Below are positions 10,696-22,246 of a stretch of 64,000 bases of DNA, piece by piece. A program made the position numbers and the translations under genes. The DNA is taken from NCBI GenBank assembly GCA_023525975.1, contig CM042021.1, positions 80,297,501 through 80,361,500 on the forward strand, given 5' to 3'. The stretch's first letter is position 1; each line of letters starts with the position of its first letter. Source of the stretch: Smallanthus sonchifolius. Taxonomy: Eukaryota > Streptophyta > Magnoliopsida > Asterales > Asteraceae. The notes under the pieces are model-generated. The model saw only the letters and a program-made list of their open reading frames with translations, had not been told where the DNA came from and did not search any database.

Positions 10696-12809
10696 TGTAA
10701 CATCCCAAATAATGACAAGATAAATAGAAAAGGGAAATAAAGTGGGCTTGGCCAAAATTTCGGCCCATGGGCCGAAAAGAAAAGGGGGAAACCCCATTAC
10801 AAAACAGCAGCTTCAACCCAAACCCCTCTCATTTCATCTTCCTGCGCAAGAATACTAGAGAGAGAGAGAGAGAGCGATCGGCTTGTGAAGAAAACCGCAA
10901 GGAGAAGACTCAAGGGCTCGGGAATCATCCGACTCCACCATTTCAACGCATAGCAACAGAAATCGGGCCTGTTGAGGTAAGCATCGCCTCTGATTATGAG
11001 TCTTTGCATGTCTCGGGTTTAAATCAAATAAAGATACGATTTTTGCATACGAAACTTGAAACAAATCACGTATTTGAACTCAAGAACGATAAAGGAAGGT
11101 GTTTAACGTAAAATGCTCAAGGTTTAATCGATTGGAAATAAGTTGGCTGGAGCAAGGTTCTGGTCAGGGAAGATGCAGACCCATGACTCGAAACTATAGT
11201 TTCGATACATACAGACCCGTCGAAACTACTCTAGTTTCGATAGTCATGTTTGACTCGAAACTATCTAGTTTCGATAGCAGCCAATGACTCGAAACTACCA
11301 TAGTTTCGATAGGAACTCAGGACTCGAAACTACCTAGTTTCGAGTGTCACCTTGAACCTAAACTAAGATTTTTCATAAGTTAATGACTCGAAACTACCAT
11401 AGTTTCGATAGGATCTCATGACTCGAAACTACCTAGTTTCGATAGAAGGATTATGACTCGAAACTACCTAGTTTCGAGTGTAAGACCATAGCTCGAAACT
11501 ACCATAGTTTTGATGCGACCCACCTCCCGAAACTACTGAGTTCAAGCATAGTAATGTCTAGTGTCATCTAGGAGCACCATCTTATGTGTATGACTTTATT
11601 ATACAGATCGTGAGTGACATTAGTGAAGCCCAGTAGCCAGCTTAGTGTATTACAGAAACTACTCATCAGGTGAGTTCTATGTGCCCCTTTTTATGTTATG
11701 TGCAAATGTTTTCAAATGTTTTGGGGCTGAAGTGTATACACTAAGTGAATAAAGTTTATGAATGTTAATGTGATCATATGTGTTATACAAGTATATATAT
11801 ATATACCTATACACGAAAGAGAAATTATGAATAAAGAATGAAAAGCATGATTATAAAGAATGAATGAAAGTATAACACAAAATGAAAGAATGAAATCTTG
11901 CTTTATATCCATGTATATATTGCTTGCAAAGTACAGAAAATGTTATGGACGCTTCGATGATAACGGCTACTTCGGTAGACGGACGACCATGTGACTATTT
12001 TACAACCGGGACAAGTGCGTTCCTTCATCAGCTAGGACGTACGGATGCCATTACAGGACGGTCGAAGCAATTGGCATATTATAGTAGAACGGTTGTATAA
12101 ATAATAGTCGCATGGGAAACGGATACCTTCGGGTAGACGGGCGAATTACGGCCTACGACGGTAGGACGGTTGTAAGTCATGACGGACGGACAAAGGTTGC
12201 CGGACGGTTGTAAGAAAAAATGACGGACGGCACTTGTTGCCGGACGGTTGTAAGTATAGGTGGGCCATGACGATGGACCACGGCGATTGTCTTTGTGACA
12301 TTCGTAAACAAATGACGGGTTGATCACCCTTACAGAGTATGACCCATGAATGTAAATAAAGAAAGAAAAAGGGTGAATGCATATATATATTTATGTATGA
12401 AATCACCAAAAATACAGAAAAGGAAATACAGAAAAGAAAGATGAAAGAAAGGCAAAAGTTATGAATACGTATTTAAATGAATGATCATACAGTAATTCAT
12501 ACTTATACCTATAAAGAAAAGAATGTTTACAGTAAATTGCATTAAACTAGAACTCACCAGCGTTAGCTGACTTTTAGTATACATTTCAGGTAAAGGAAGA
12601 AAAGGTCGTGCGATAGCGTGAAGGTTACCCGGCACAAGACTGACATCCCACTTTTGTTTGTTAAGACAATGTTGTGTTTTTAATTGTTAAGACTTCCGCT
12701 GCTATGTAATGTAATTGAATGAAGAATGTTTTAAATTTAAGTTCAGTATTTATGGCTATGTTTATGAGTAAATCTAACAAGTGAGGTCACCCGGGAAAGG
12801 GGCCTTACA
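10696..12809 (+). repeat. gypsy1 5' LTR
   Basis: The LTR is 2114 bp, beginning TGTAACATCCC and ending CCTTACA. I count about 5 single-base differences from the 3' LTR (for example near 12000, 12478, 12498, 12612 and 12775). Near 10857-10875 there is a short GA repeat. The middle holds nine CGAAACTA/TAGTTTCG palindromes (11189-11512). The small ORFs in it are not genes. Confidence 0.95.
11189..11512 (+). repeat. Palindrome array CGAAACTA/TAGTTTCG in gypsy1 5' LTR
   Basis: Copies begin at 11189, 11221, 11256, 11290, 11325, 11389, 11424, 11459 and 11494, with a half copy at 11528. Spacing is 32-35 bp, with one slot (near 11357) empty. Spacers differ from each other while the arms are kept. The same array is at about 18266-18589 in the 3' LTR. 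Confidence 0.95.
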
Positions 12810-12812
12810 AGT

Positions 12813-12824
12813 TGGTATCAGAGC
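12813..12824 (+). promoter_or_regulatory. gypsy1 primer binding site (initiator tRNA-Met)
   Basis: TGGTATCAGAGC lies three bases after the 5' LTR end. The untranslated leader from 12825 to 13163 has no other feature I can name. Confidence 0.93.
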
Positions 12825-13163
12825 AATAGTTTGAGAGATTCAGACATCCCTAAATGTCTGGACTCAAACTGATTATGGGACCAACGCACGGATGTCAGTA
12901 TGGGTAACCAACGCCAACGCTAGCACGGTAAGTAAGTCATAAAGTTAATACTCTGGCATAGGAATAGATACCTTAACTTAGAACAAATAGATGTCAATGT
13001 CACAACCGATTTGAAGAGTTTTGAACCCGAAAAGCAATGTAAATTAGTAATCACAAACCGGTCACTGTAATTAAAAATTTACCTTGCTCGTACTGTTCCA
13101 AACTTTGATCTGAAGTAATGACATTGATGTATTCCCTTTTTAACTATCAGGAAATTAAGAACT

Positions 13164-14042
13164 ATGGCTGGTGGAGGAAGAACAGGACCTCGAGGCGGTC
13201 GCACTGGCCGACGAGGTAGACCTCCATTGAACCCAAGATTTGAAGAAGAAGAGAGTGTGCACGCAGAGCACACGGAAAGTGTGCACGAAACAGAAGTGAC
13301 CCCAATTATGAACGACAGTCCAGGGCCTATACAGTTGGAACCTGAAGTCAGGGATGCTATTGCCCGTGAAGTTGTGCTCACTTTGAAAAAGGTATTGCCT
13401 GATCTACTATCCGAGGCAATAAAGAAAAGTAAGGAGGAGGATGAAGGAGACAATGAAGAGAAAGTATATGACAGTGATGGGGATGAAATAAAGATTGGGT
13501 CGAGCAATCGTGGGTGCACTTACAAAGGTTTCAAGGACGGAGACCCACCCAAGTTCGATGGGAGCAAAGATTCAGTGGCAACGCTTGAATGGATTGAGAG
13601 GATGAGTGCTGTAATCAACATCAGCGAGTGTCGACCAGACCAGGCTGTTAAATATGTTGCTCATTCTTTCACCAACGAAGCCTTAGGTTGGTGGAGGAAC
13701 ATTCAGAGGACAAAGTCCCCAAACGCTCTTGCAAGAATGACATGGGAAGAACTGAAAAAGCTGGTAATTCAAAAGTTCTGTCCCCAGAACGAAATTGATC
13801 GAGTGGAAAATGAATTCCTAAACCTTAAAGCTGGCAACAAGACACACCGCCAGTATACTTCTAGATTCAATGAGTTGGCACAGCTGGTACCCCCACCTGG
13901 TGGAGACAGAAGAGCGAATGATCAAGTATTATGTGAAGGGCCTACCTCAAAGGGTCCGTGTCCACGTGAAAGCCAACCTACCCTCGACCTTCGAGTCGGT
14001 AGTGAATCTGAGCGGAATCGTCTACGACGATTATGCCAATGA
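13164..14042 (+). CDS. gypsy1 gag, N-terminal part
   Basis: Gag forms the particle in which the RNA genome is packed. The ATG at 13164 follows the leader and opens an Arg/Gly-rich basic start (GGRTGPRGGRTGRRGRPP), then an acidic stretch, then the conserved gag core around residues 130-245 with GWWRNIQRT and the downstream EFLNLKAGN and YTSRFNELAQ. The frame then leaves the family pattern after a run of five C (13890-13894) and ends at 14042 in unrelated residues. The rest of gag, including zinc knuckles, continues in the overlapping frame of the next entry. One extra C in the run explains this. It may be a true mutation, a base-call error in a homopolymer, or, less likely, a programmed frameshift. 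Confidence 0.88.
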   Translation: MAGGGRTGPRGGRTGRRGRPPLNPRFEEEESVHAEHTESVHETEVTPIMNDSPGPIQLEPEVRDAIAREVVLTLKKVLPDLLSEAIKKSKEEDEGDNEEKVYDSDGDEIKIGSSNRGCTYKGFKDGDPPKFDGSKDSVATLEWIERMSAVINISECRPDQAVKYVAHSFTNEALGWWRNIQRTKSPNALARMTWEELKKLVIQKFCPQNEIDRVENEFLNLKAGNKTHRQYTSRFNELAQLVPPPGGDRRANDQVLCEGPTSKGPCPRESQPTLDLRVGSESERNRLRRLCQ

Positions 14043-17000
14043 GGACCCACCAACAGAAACCCAAAAGAGAAAGTGGGAGAACCCGTCTAGAGGCACCGGA
14101 AGAGGGAACGTAATAACTGAAAATAAGAAACCAAGGTCGGACAAATATGAAACCTGCAAGAAATGCGGAAGGCAACATTTTGGCGAGTGCCGGGTCGGCT
14201 CCACCACATGTTACAGGTGTGGGAAGGCGGGGCACTACTCTCGTGACTGCTTGAGAGACACTAAATGCCAAGTATGTGGACTGTTTGGTCACCTGGCTAA
14301 GGATTGCAGAAAAGCCAGACAATCTGGTTCGGGAAAAGAAAAGGAACAGGAACAACCAAAGACTAGGACTCGGGCTTACGCCCTGACTGAGGAGGAAGCA
14401 AGGGGAAATCCTGATGTTGTGTCAGGTACGTTCCTAGTTAATGATGAACGTGCGGCTATATTATTTGACTCGGGTGCTAGTAAAAGCTTTATATCAAATG
14501 CCTTTAGTCGAAAACTGAATTGCACTATCAACACAGTAGTAAAGGCCTTTAGTGTACAAACTGCCGTTGGTAAAAATTCGGCAGTATTCCAAGTAACAGA
14601 GGATTGCATAATAGAAATAGAGGGTCATAAATTTCCTTCTAGATTATTCCTTCTCACCTTAGGAGGATTCGATATAGTATTGGGTATGGATTGGCTAGCT
14701 GCCAACGAAGCTCAAATCATATGTAAACGTAAGAGGATACACCTCAAGGGTCCTAGCGGCAGTCCAATTACGGTTTATGGGGATTGGAATTGCACAATGC
14801 CGAACGTCATCTCGATGATTAAGGCCGAAAGTTACATGAGGCGCGGCTGCGAAGCTTATCTGGCATATGTTATAGATGATAGAGTGAGAACGAAAGAACT
14901 CAAGAATGTACCCGTGGTGTGCAATTTTCCGGAAGTATTCCCTGAGGATCTACCTGGGTTGCCACCCGATCGGGAAATAGAATTTCAGATTGATTTACTG
15001 CCAGGAGCTGAGCCCGTTGCCAAAGCCCCCTACCGATTGGCTCCGTCAGAAATGAAGGAATTGATGTCCCAACTAGAGGAACTAACCAAGAAAGGATTTA
15101 TTAGGCCGAGCATCTCACCATGGGGCGCTCCGGTACTATTTGTAAAGAAGAAGGACGGCAGTATGCGCATGTGTATCGACTACCGCGAATTGAACAAGAG
15201 AACAGTAAAGAACAAATACCCACTGCCTAGAATAGACGACCTTTTTGATCAACTGCAAGGCGCGAGTTGGTTCTCAAAGATTGATCTCAGGTCGGGTTAC
15301 CATCAATTGAAAGTAAGAGAGAAGGATGTACCGAAAACTGCGTTTCGTACACGTTACGGGCATTATGAATTTCTTGTGATGTCCTTCGGACTAACCAACG
15401 CACCAGCAGCATTTATGGATTTAATGAACAGAGTATGCCGACCCATGTTGGATCGATCAGTAATAGTTTTTATAGATGACATCCTCATATATTCAAAGAA
15501 TGAAGGTGATCACCACTGTCACCTAAGAGAAGTATTGGAGGTGCTAAAGCAGGAAAAGTTGTACGCAAAATTCTCCAAATGCGCGTTCTGGCTTAGGGAA
15601 GTCCAATTCCTAGGTCATGTAATAAACCCAAACGGCATCATGGTGGATCCTGCAAAGATCGAGACAGTAAAGGAATGGAACATCCCAAAGACACCAACAG
15701 AGATACGAAGCTTTCTAGGGTTGGCAGGCTACTATCGAAGGTTCATCCAAGATTTCTCAAGAATTGCCTCGCCGCTAACCAAACTGACACGGAAGGAAGT
15801 AAAGTATGAATGGGGTCCAACCCAAAACAACGCGTTTGAGGAACTTAAGACACGATTAACTCAAGCTCCAGTATTAACACTACCTGAGGGAAATGAAGAC
15901 TTAGTAGTCTACTCTGACGCTTCAGGGCAAGGTTTAGGGTGCGTACTCATGCAACGAGGAAAGGTAATTGCTTATGCATCGCGGCAACTAAAGGTTCATG
16001 AAGTTAACTACCCAACACATGATCTAGAATTAGCAGCAGTAGTTTTCGCGTTGAAAATATGGAGACACTACTTGTATGGAGTTAAATGCACCATCTACTC
16101 CGATCACAAAAGCTTGAAATACTTTTTCGAACAAAAGGAACTAAACATGAGGCAAAGAAGATGGTTAGAGCTACTGAAAGACTATGACTGTGAGATATTG
16201 TACCATCCAGGCAAGGCAAACGTAGTGGCTGACGCTTTAAGTAGAAAGGAAGAATCGGCACCTATCCGGATCAAAGCGTGTCAGTTAATTATAACGCCAG
16301 ACTTAATGGGTGAAATATCAAAGGCACAAGATGAAGCATTGTTAGAAAGAAATGTGAAACGGGAAAGAATAGTAGGACAACAAGGGAACTTAGATGCGAA
16401 TGCATACGGAGTACGAACTAGGTTTGGCCGGATGTGGATACCTAAGATTGGTGAGCTTAGAGCCAAAATACTCGATGAGGCCCATAAGTCTCGCTATTCT
16501 ATCCACCCCGGGACAAACAAAATGTATCAAGACTTGAAGAAAGAATACTGGTGGCCTGGCATGAAGAATGATGTGACAGAATACGTGAGCAAGTGCCTAA
16601 CGTGTTCTCTAGTTAAGGCCGAGCACCAGAAACCATGCGGTAAAATGCAACCTTTACCAATACCGGAATGGAAGTGGGAAGAGATCACAATGGACTTCAT
16701 TACCAAGCTACCGCGAACAGCTAAAGGCAATGATACCATTTGGGTGATTGTCGACCGCTTGACAAAGAGTGCTCACTTCTTGCCAATACGAGAAACTTCT
16801 TCTTCTGAAAAACTAGCAGAAGTATTTATCAAGGAAATTGTGAGCAGACATGGTATGCCGCTGTCGATTGTGTCTGACAGGGATACTAGATTCACGTCAA
16901 GGTTTTGGAAGAAATTCAATGAAGCAATGGGCACTAGACTGAACATCAGCACCGCTTACCACCCCCAAACCGATGGACAATCGGAAAGGACCATTCAGAC

Positions 17001-17733
17001 CTTGGAGGACATGCTCCGGGCCTGTATCATTGACTTCGGTGGGAGTTGGGACAGCCATCTATCATTGGCAGAATTTTCATATAACAACAGCTATCACTCG
17101 ACTATTGGCATGCCGCCATTTGAAATGTTGTATGGGAGGAAATGTAGGACCCCGGTTTGTTGGGGGGAAATTGGGCAGAAGGATTTTGCAAGTCTCGAAG
17201 TGGTCAAAGCTACTTCTGAGAAATTTGATCAGATCAAGGCTCGTATGAAAGCCGCAAAAGACAGACAGAAATCATACGCGGATAAGAGAAGGAGGGATTT
17301 AGAGTTTCAAGTAGGGGACATGGTACTGTTGAAAGTATCACCGTGGAAAGGAATCATTCGGTTCAGAAAGCGTGGCAAACTAAGTCCAAGGTTTGTCGGA
17401 CCTTTCAAGATTGTAGCAAGAGTGGGTCAAGTTGCTTACAGACTCGACCTACCCGTCGAGCTTAGTGGAATACACCCTACGTTCCACGTGTCGCACTTAC
17501 GCAAGTGCCTAGCTGACGACACAGCTCACATACCTTACGACGAGATCGAAGTGGATAACAGTCTAAATTATGTAGAGGAACCAATAGCCATTCTTGACCG
17601 AGCTGAGAAACGATTACGCAATAAGTCGATTCCTTTAGTCAAAATACAATGGAAACAGAGAAAGGGGTCCGAGGCTACTTGGGAGAAAGAAGACGAGATG
17701 AAGGAACTGTATCCCCAGTTGTTTAACGTGTAA
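13870..17733 (+). CDS. gypsy1 gag C-terminus and pol (PR-RT-RH-INT-chromodomain)
   Basis: An open frame of 1287 codons. The true protein joins from the gag frame near 13894; the first nine or so codons are a shadow. In order: three zinc-knuckle-like Cys clusters at 14155-14307 (CYRCGKAGHYSRDC is canonical); aspartic protease DSGA at 14467-14478; reverse transcriptase with catalytic FIDD at 15469-15480; RNase H beginning YSDAS near 15910; integrase zinc finger with CLTC near 16594; integrase catalytic D in MDF (16690), D in SDRDTRF (16877) and E in GQSERT (about 16982); GPF motif near 17400; chromodomain-like end (about 17572-17724, with aromatic residues in VKIQW and ATWEKED). All catalytic residues are present, so apart from the gag frameshift the element looks functional. 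Confidence 0.95.
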   Translation: MSWHSWYPHLVETEERMIKYYVKGLPQRVRVHVKANLPSTFESVVNLSGIVYDDYANEDPPTETQKRKWENPSRGTGRGNVITENKKPRSDKYETCKKCGRQHFGECRVGSTTCYRCGKAGHYSRDCLRDTKCQVCGLFGHLAKDCRKARQSGSGKEKEQEQPKTRTRAYALTEEEARGNPDVVSGTFLVNDERAAILFDSGASKSFISNAFSRKLNCTINTVVKAFSVQTAVGKNSAVFQVTEDCIIEIEGHKFPSRLFLLTLGGFDIVLGMDWLAANEAQIICKRKRIHLKGPSGSPITVYGDWNCTMPNVISMIKAESYMRRGCEAYLAYVIDDRVRTKELKNVPVVCNFPEVFPEDLPGLPPDREIEFQIDLLPGAEPVAKAPYRLAPSEMKELMSQLEELTKKGFIRPSISPWGAPVLFVKKKDGSMRMCIDYRELNKRTVKNKYPLPRIDDLFDQLQGASWFSKIDLRSGYHQLKVREKDVPKTAFRTRYGHYEFLVMSFGLTNAPAAFMDLMNRVCRPMLDRSVIVFIDDILIYSKNEGDHHCHLREVLEVLKQEKLYAKFSKCAFWLREVQFLGHVINPNGIMVDPAKIETVKEWNIPKTPTEIRSFLGLAGYYRRFIQDFSRIASPLTKLTRKEVKYEWGPTQNNAFEELKTRLTQAPVLTLPEGNEDLVVYSDASGQGLGCVLMQRGKVIAYASRQLKVHEVNYPTHDLELAAVVFALKIWRHYLYGVKCTIYSDHKSLKYFFEQKELNMRQRRWLELLKDYDCEILYHPGKANVVADALSRKEESAPIRIKACQLIITPDLMGEISKAQDEALLERNVKRERIVGQQGNLDANAYGVRTRFGRMWIPKIGELRAKILDEAHKSRYSIHPGTNKMYQDLKKEYWWPGMKNDVTEYVSKCLTCSLVKAEHQKPCGKMQPLPIPEWKWEEITMDFITKLPRTAKGNDTIWVIVDRLTKSAHFLPIRETSSSEKLAEVFIKEIVSRHGMPLSIVSDRDTRFTSRFWKKFNEAMGTRLNISTAYHPQTDGQSERTIQTLEDMLRACIIDFGGSWDSHLSLAEFSYNNSYHSTIGMPPFEMLYGRKCRTPVCWGEIGQKDFASLEVVKATSEKFDQIKARMKAAKDRQKSYADKRRRDLEFQVGDMVLLKVSPWKGIIRFRKRGKLSPRFVGPFKIVARVGQVAYRLDLPVELSGIHPTFHVSHLRKCLADDTAHIPYDEIEVDNSLNYVEEPIAILDRAEKRLRNKSIPLVKIQWKQRKGSEATWEKEDEMKELYPQLFNV

Positions 17734-17758
17734 CAGGTTTCGAGGACGAAACCTCATT

Positions 17759-17770
17759 AAGGAGGGTAGA
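17759..17770 (+). promoter_or_regulatory. gypsy1 polypurine tract
   Basis: AAGGAGGGTAGA lies two bases before the 3' LTR, where plus-strand DNA synthesis is primed. Confidence 0.85.
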
Positions 17771-17772
17771 CT

Positions 17773-19886
17773 TGTAACATCCCAAATAATGACAAGATAA
17801 ATAGAAAAGGGAAATAAAGTGGGCTTGGCCAAAATTTCGGCCCATGGGCCGAAAAGAAAAGGGGGAAACCCCATTACAAAACAGCAGCTTCAACCCAAAC
17901 CCCTCTCATTTCATCTTCCTGCGCAAGAATACTAGAGAGAGAGAGAGAGAGCGATCGGCTTGTGAAGAAAACCGCAAGGAGAAGACTCAAGGGCTCGGGA
18001 ATCATCCGACTCCACCATTTCAACGCATAGCAACAGAAATCGGGCCTGTTGAGGTAAGCATCGCCTCTGATTATGAGTCTTTGCATGTCTCGGGTTTAAA
18101 TCAAATAAAGATACGATTTTTGCATACGAAACTTGAAACAAATCACGTATTTGAACTCAAGAACGATAAAGGAAGGTGTTTAACGTAAAATGCTCAAGGT
18201 TTAATCGATTGGAAATAAGTTGGCTGGAGCAAGGTTCTGGTCAGGGAAGATGCAGACCCATGACTCGAAACTATAGTTTCGATACATACAGACCCGTCGA
18301 AACTACTCTAGTTTCGATAGTCATGTTTGACTCGAAACTATCTAGTTTCGATAGCAGCCAATGACTCGAAACTACCATAGTTTCGATAGGAACTCAGGAC
18401 TCGAAACTACCTAGTTTCGAGTGTCACCTTGAACCTAAACTAAGATTTTTCATAAGTTAATGACTCGAAACTACCATAGTTTCGATAGGATCTCATGACT
18501 CGAAACTACCTAGTTTCGATAGAAGGATTATGACTCGAAACTACCTAGTTTCGAGTGTAAGACCATAGCTCGAAACTACCATAGTTTTGATGCGACCCAC
18601 CTCCCGAAACTACTGAGTTCAAGCATAGTAATGTCTAGTGTCATCTAGGAGCACCATCTTATGTGTATGACTTTATTATACAGATCGTGAGTGACATTAG
18701 TGAAGCCCAGTAGCCAGCTTAGTGTATTACAGAAACTACTCATCAGGTGAGTTCTATGTGCCCCTTTTTATGTTATGTGCAAATGTTTTCAAATGTTTTG
18801 GGGCTGAAGTGTATACACTAAGTGAATAAAGTTTATGAATGTTAATGTGATCATATGTGTTATACAAGTATATATATATATACCTATACACGAAAGAGAA
18901 ATTATGAATAAAGAATGAAAAGCATGATTATAAAGAATGAATGAAAGTATAACACAAAATGAAAGAATGAAATCTTGCTTTATATCCATGTATATATTGC
19001 TTGCAAAGTACAGAAAATCTTATGGACGCTTCGATGATAACGGCTACTTCGGTAGACGGACGACCATGTGACTATTTTACAACCGGGACAAGTGCGTTCC
19101 TTCATCAGCTAGGACGTACGGATGCCATTACAGGACGGTCGAAGCAATTGGCATATTATAGTAGAACGGTTGTATAAATAATAGTCGCATGGGAAACGGA
19201 TACCTTCGGGTAGACGGGCGAATTACGGCCTACGACGGTAGGACGGTTGTAAGTCATGACGGACGGACAAAGGTTGCCGGACGGTTGTAAGAAAAAATGA
19301 CGGACGGCACTTGTTGCCGGACGGTTGTAAGTATAGGTGGGCCATGACGATGGACCACGGCGATTGTCTTTGTGACATTCGTAAACAAATGACGGGTTGA
19401 TCACCCTTACAGAGTATGACCCATGAATGTAAATAAAGAAAGAAAAAGGGTGAATGCATATATATATTTATGTATGAAATCACCAAAAATACAGAAAAGG
19501 AAATACAGAAAAGAAAGATGAAAGAAAGGCAAAAGTTATGAATACGTATTTATATGAATGATCATACAGTAATGCATACTTATACCTATAAAGAAAAGAA
19601 TGTTTACAGTAAATTGCATTAAACTAGAACTCACCAGCGTTAGCTGACTTTTAGTATACATTTCAGGTAAAGGAAGAAAAGGTCGTGCGATGGCGTGAAG
19701 GTTACCCGGCACAAGACTGACATCCCACTTTTGTTTGTTAAGACAATGTTGTGTTTTTAATTGTTAAGACTTCCGCTGCTATGTAATGTAATTGAATGAA
19801 GAATGTTTTAAATTTAAGTTCAGTATTTATGGCTATGTTTATGAGTAAATCCAACAAGTGAGGTCACCCGGGAAAGGGGCCTTACA
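17773..19886 (+). repeat. gypsy1 3' LTR
   Basis: The LTR is 2114 bp, the same length as the 5' copy and nearly identical to it. It ends CCTTACA and is followed by the target duplication GTTAC (19887-19891). Confidence 0.95.
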
Positions 19887-19891
19887 GTTAC

Positions 19892-21713
19892 TTACTTGAT
19901 CACCTTTGTTCTTCAATTTTAACCTCTTTAGGAACACCTTCAATTCTGGCTCCATCAAACTCTTCATCATCACTTTCTGTATCATATACCATGTCTTCCC
20001 CAGTGACATGATTCACCTTCAACACAGTTTTAGGATCTAAATCCTCATCCTTCACAACTTCAAGTTCAACTGTGAAATTTCCATTGAATGGTCGAGGAAC
20101 ACAACCAACATCGCCAATTCTTTTATCTTGATCAATGTTGTCATTCTAGTAATTCAGCAAAAATGAAGAATTTCCAAAACCTTCTAATGGAAGTTCCTTG
20201 TTTTTCTCAGCAAGATCAGTATTCCTTTGCTTAATCTCTGCATAAGACATATCGAGATGATACGCCTTCTCCTTTATCTTCAAGGTCAGAGAATTTATGT
20301 CTCTCTTCAATGACTCAATCCTTTTCCACGAATAACTTTTCATTGTCCTTCAAGGTTTGATTTACAGTGTGTATAAATTTTATATCACAAATCAAGTTTG
20401 TGTTATGATCCATAACCCTCAACATTTTATCCTTCACAGAAATATAGTTGGTACAGAATATTTCACAAATAACTTCTTTTACCTTGGTCGGATCAGACAT
20501 ATCTGCCATGAAGACTTTTGTTGTAGGAATATCTTCTTTCAGCTCAGGTTCTCTTTTTGTCAGAATAATCTCATCTTCAGAAGCAATTGTTGTGGTATCT
20601 TTATCAAAAACACTATCTTCAGTAACCCTTTCTTCAGCTTCATCATTCTAACTCTTAGTCTTACTTGTTGAACTTTCTTCTTCACTAGAACTACTAGAAT
20701 TATCATCCTCTGATGAATCACCAGTATGAATTTCAGCAACAAATTCCTGACTCACAGCTCCAACCAAGTCTTCCAAATGATTCCCCAATTATAATTGTCA
20801 TCCCCTTGAGCAACTAATGCAGATGATGTTGACAACTTTGAAGAATTTCCAGAACTTCCAGATTCCTGTTGATGTTGATGTTATCTGCTTCCTTGATAAT
20901 TGTTCTTCTTTTGACAATCAAATTCTACTTTAGGCTTGTTGCATTCTTTGGCAAAATGACCGTACTCCTGGAAATTATAACAACGAACTTTTGCTTTGTC
21001 GAAACCTATCATGGTTCTGTTGTTAGATCCAATGTACTTCCTTCCGGTATTCTTTAGAAAATCTTTTGCGTGCCTCATTAACATAGACATGTTCCACTGA
21101 ATGTTCATTTCTTATAGATCAATAGGATCGATCTGCTTATAATCTTCCTCAATGGCTTCCGGATCATGAATTTTCCCACCAATAAAATTTTCATAAGAAT
21201 CTATGAACGAAGAAAACATTTCCATGTAATCCTCAGCTACCCTCTGACTCACATGATGAGAAACACTTGATTGTGATCTAGATGAACTTGAAGTTGTTGC
21301 AGAAAAACCAGATTGATACGAACACCCAGAAGAATTCTCGATATTACAATCTTGACCATCCCTAGAAAATAAAGCAACACCAGATCTAGATTTAGCAGCA
21401 GCTTTAGCAAAATACATAGAAGGATCTTGAACATGCTCCATATTTGTTTCTTTCTTCTTTAAGTTCAAGTCATGAGATTGTGTCTTCCCCAGAACATCTT
21501 CTAATGACATTGTCTTGTTTCTAGCATTTTCTTTGATAAGTACAGGGTACACATCAAATTTAGACGGTAAAGCATCAAGAAATTTGTCATTGATCTCTTC
21601 AGGTTCATACACCACCTCTGCACTGACAAGTTCACTAAGCAAGTGATAGAATCTTGTAACCTGTAGGGTTGTGATTTTTGTAAGCTAATGTCATCATTGT
21701 AAGTTTTGAACAA
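19892..21713 (-). pseudogene. Copia gag remnant (main part)
   Basis: The minus strand encodes a decayed copia gag from about 21713 downward: a helical gag segment (for example EINDKFLDALPSKFDVYPV, 21642-21112), a Ser-rich part, then a zinc knuckle (within 21108-20881) reading CYNFQEYGHFAKEC, in which the second Cys has become Phe. Further downstream come an acidic Ser/Asp-rich part and a coiled-coil-like part (20509-20146) typical of long copia gags. At least three frame changes and several stops break it. It is cut by gypsy1 at 19891 and resumes at 10695. No pol follows. Confidence 0.75.
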
Positions 21714-21714
21714 T

Positions 21715-22224
21715 TTGTACTTTGTTTCATTTCCTTGTATTTCTTTTATTTCAGTTGATGTAATTTTCTGTTTTTAGTCTAAGTCTGGGCCATCGAAACT
21801 ACCTAGTTTCGGTTGAGGTTGTTCAACCGAAACTAGTAGTTTCGATAGATGGGAAGTTTCGATAGGTTGATTTTTCATGTAAATGCTCAACTGAAACTAC
21901 TAGTTTTGGTGAGTATAGTTTTGATACATGTCAGCTTCCTACAAATAGCCTAGTTTGATAATGTTTAGGGTGTGGATAGCAGCTGTAACCCTGCATTCTC
22001 TCTTTCACAGTTTTTACCTTGAATTAATACAAGCTTTGAGTTATTCATTGTGCTCTTTCATTTTCACATCATTGTGTATTGTTATTCAAGTTTGGTTAGC
22101 ATGTTATCTTCACCAATCTTCTGTTTCTTACCTTTGTTTCACCACCATACACACCCATTCCGCAGGTGTGTGTGTGTGTGTAATCGATCTGTATTATTGA
22201 TTATGCCTAGAATCTGTACCTACA
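21715..22224 (+). repeat. Copia LTR, plus strand (start approximate)
   Basis: The right end is firm: CCTACA at 22224 followed by a primer site. The left end is where minus-strand gag sequence stops, near 21715. The LTR contains palindromes CGAAACTACCTAGTTTCG (21794-21811), CGAAACTAGTAGTTTCG (21829-21845) and a decayed third (21891-21909), then a TATA-like CTACAAATAGCC (21939-21950). A (TG)n tract lies at 22164-22180. Confidence 0.65.
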
Positions 22225-22226
22225 AT

Positions 22227-22238
22227 TGGCATCAGAGC
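22227..22238 (+). promoter_or_regulatory. Copia primer binding site
   Basis: TGGCATCAGAGC differs from the initiator-Met consensus TGGTATCAGAGC at one base and lies two bases after the LTR end. Confidence 0.75.
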
Positions 22239-22246
22239 AATGGTTG

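Larger units (their letters stand above)
10691..19891 (+). mobile_element. gypsy1: Ty3 chromovirus (Tekay/Del-like), near intact
   Basis: A complete element with 2114-bp LTRs of equal length, 5-bp target duplication GTTAC, initiator-Met primer site, gag, pol and polypurine tract. The integrase C terminus is followed by a chromodomain-like segment, which places it among chromoviruses; long LTRs suggest the Tekay/Del clade. LTR divergence is about 0.24 percent by my count. At the commonly used 1.3e-8 substitutions per site per year this means roughly 0.1 million years. It split a copia gag remnant. Confidence 0.93.
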
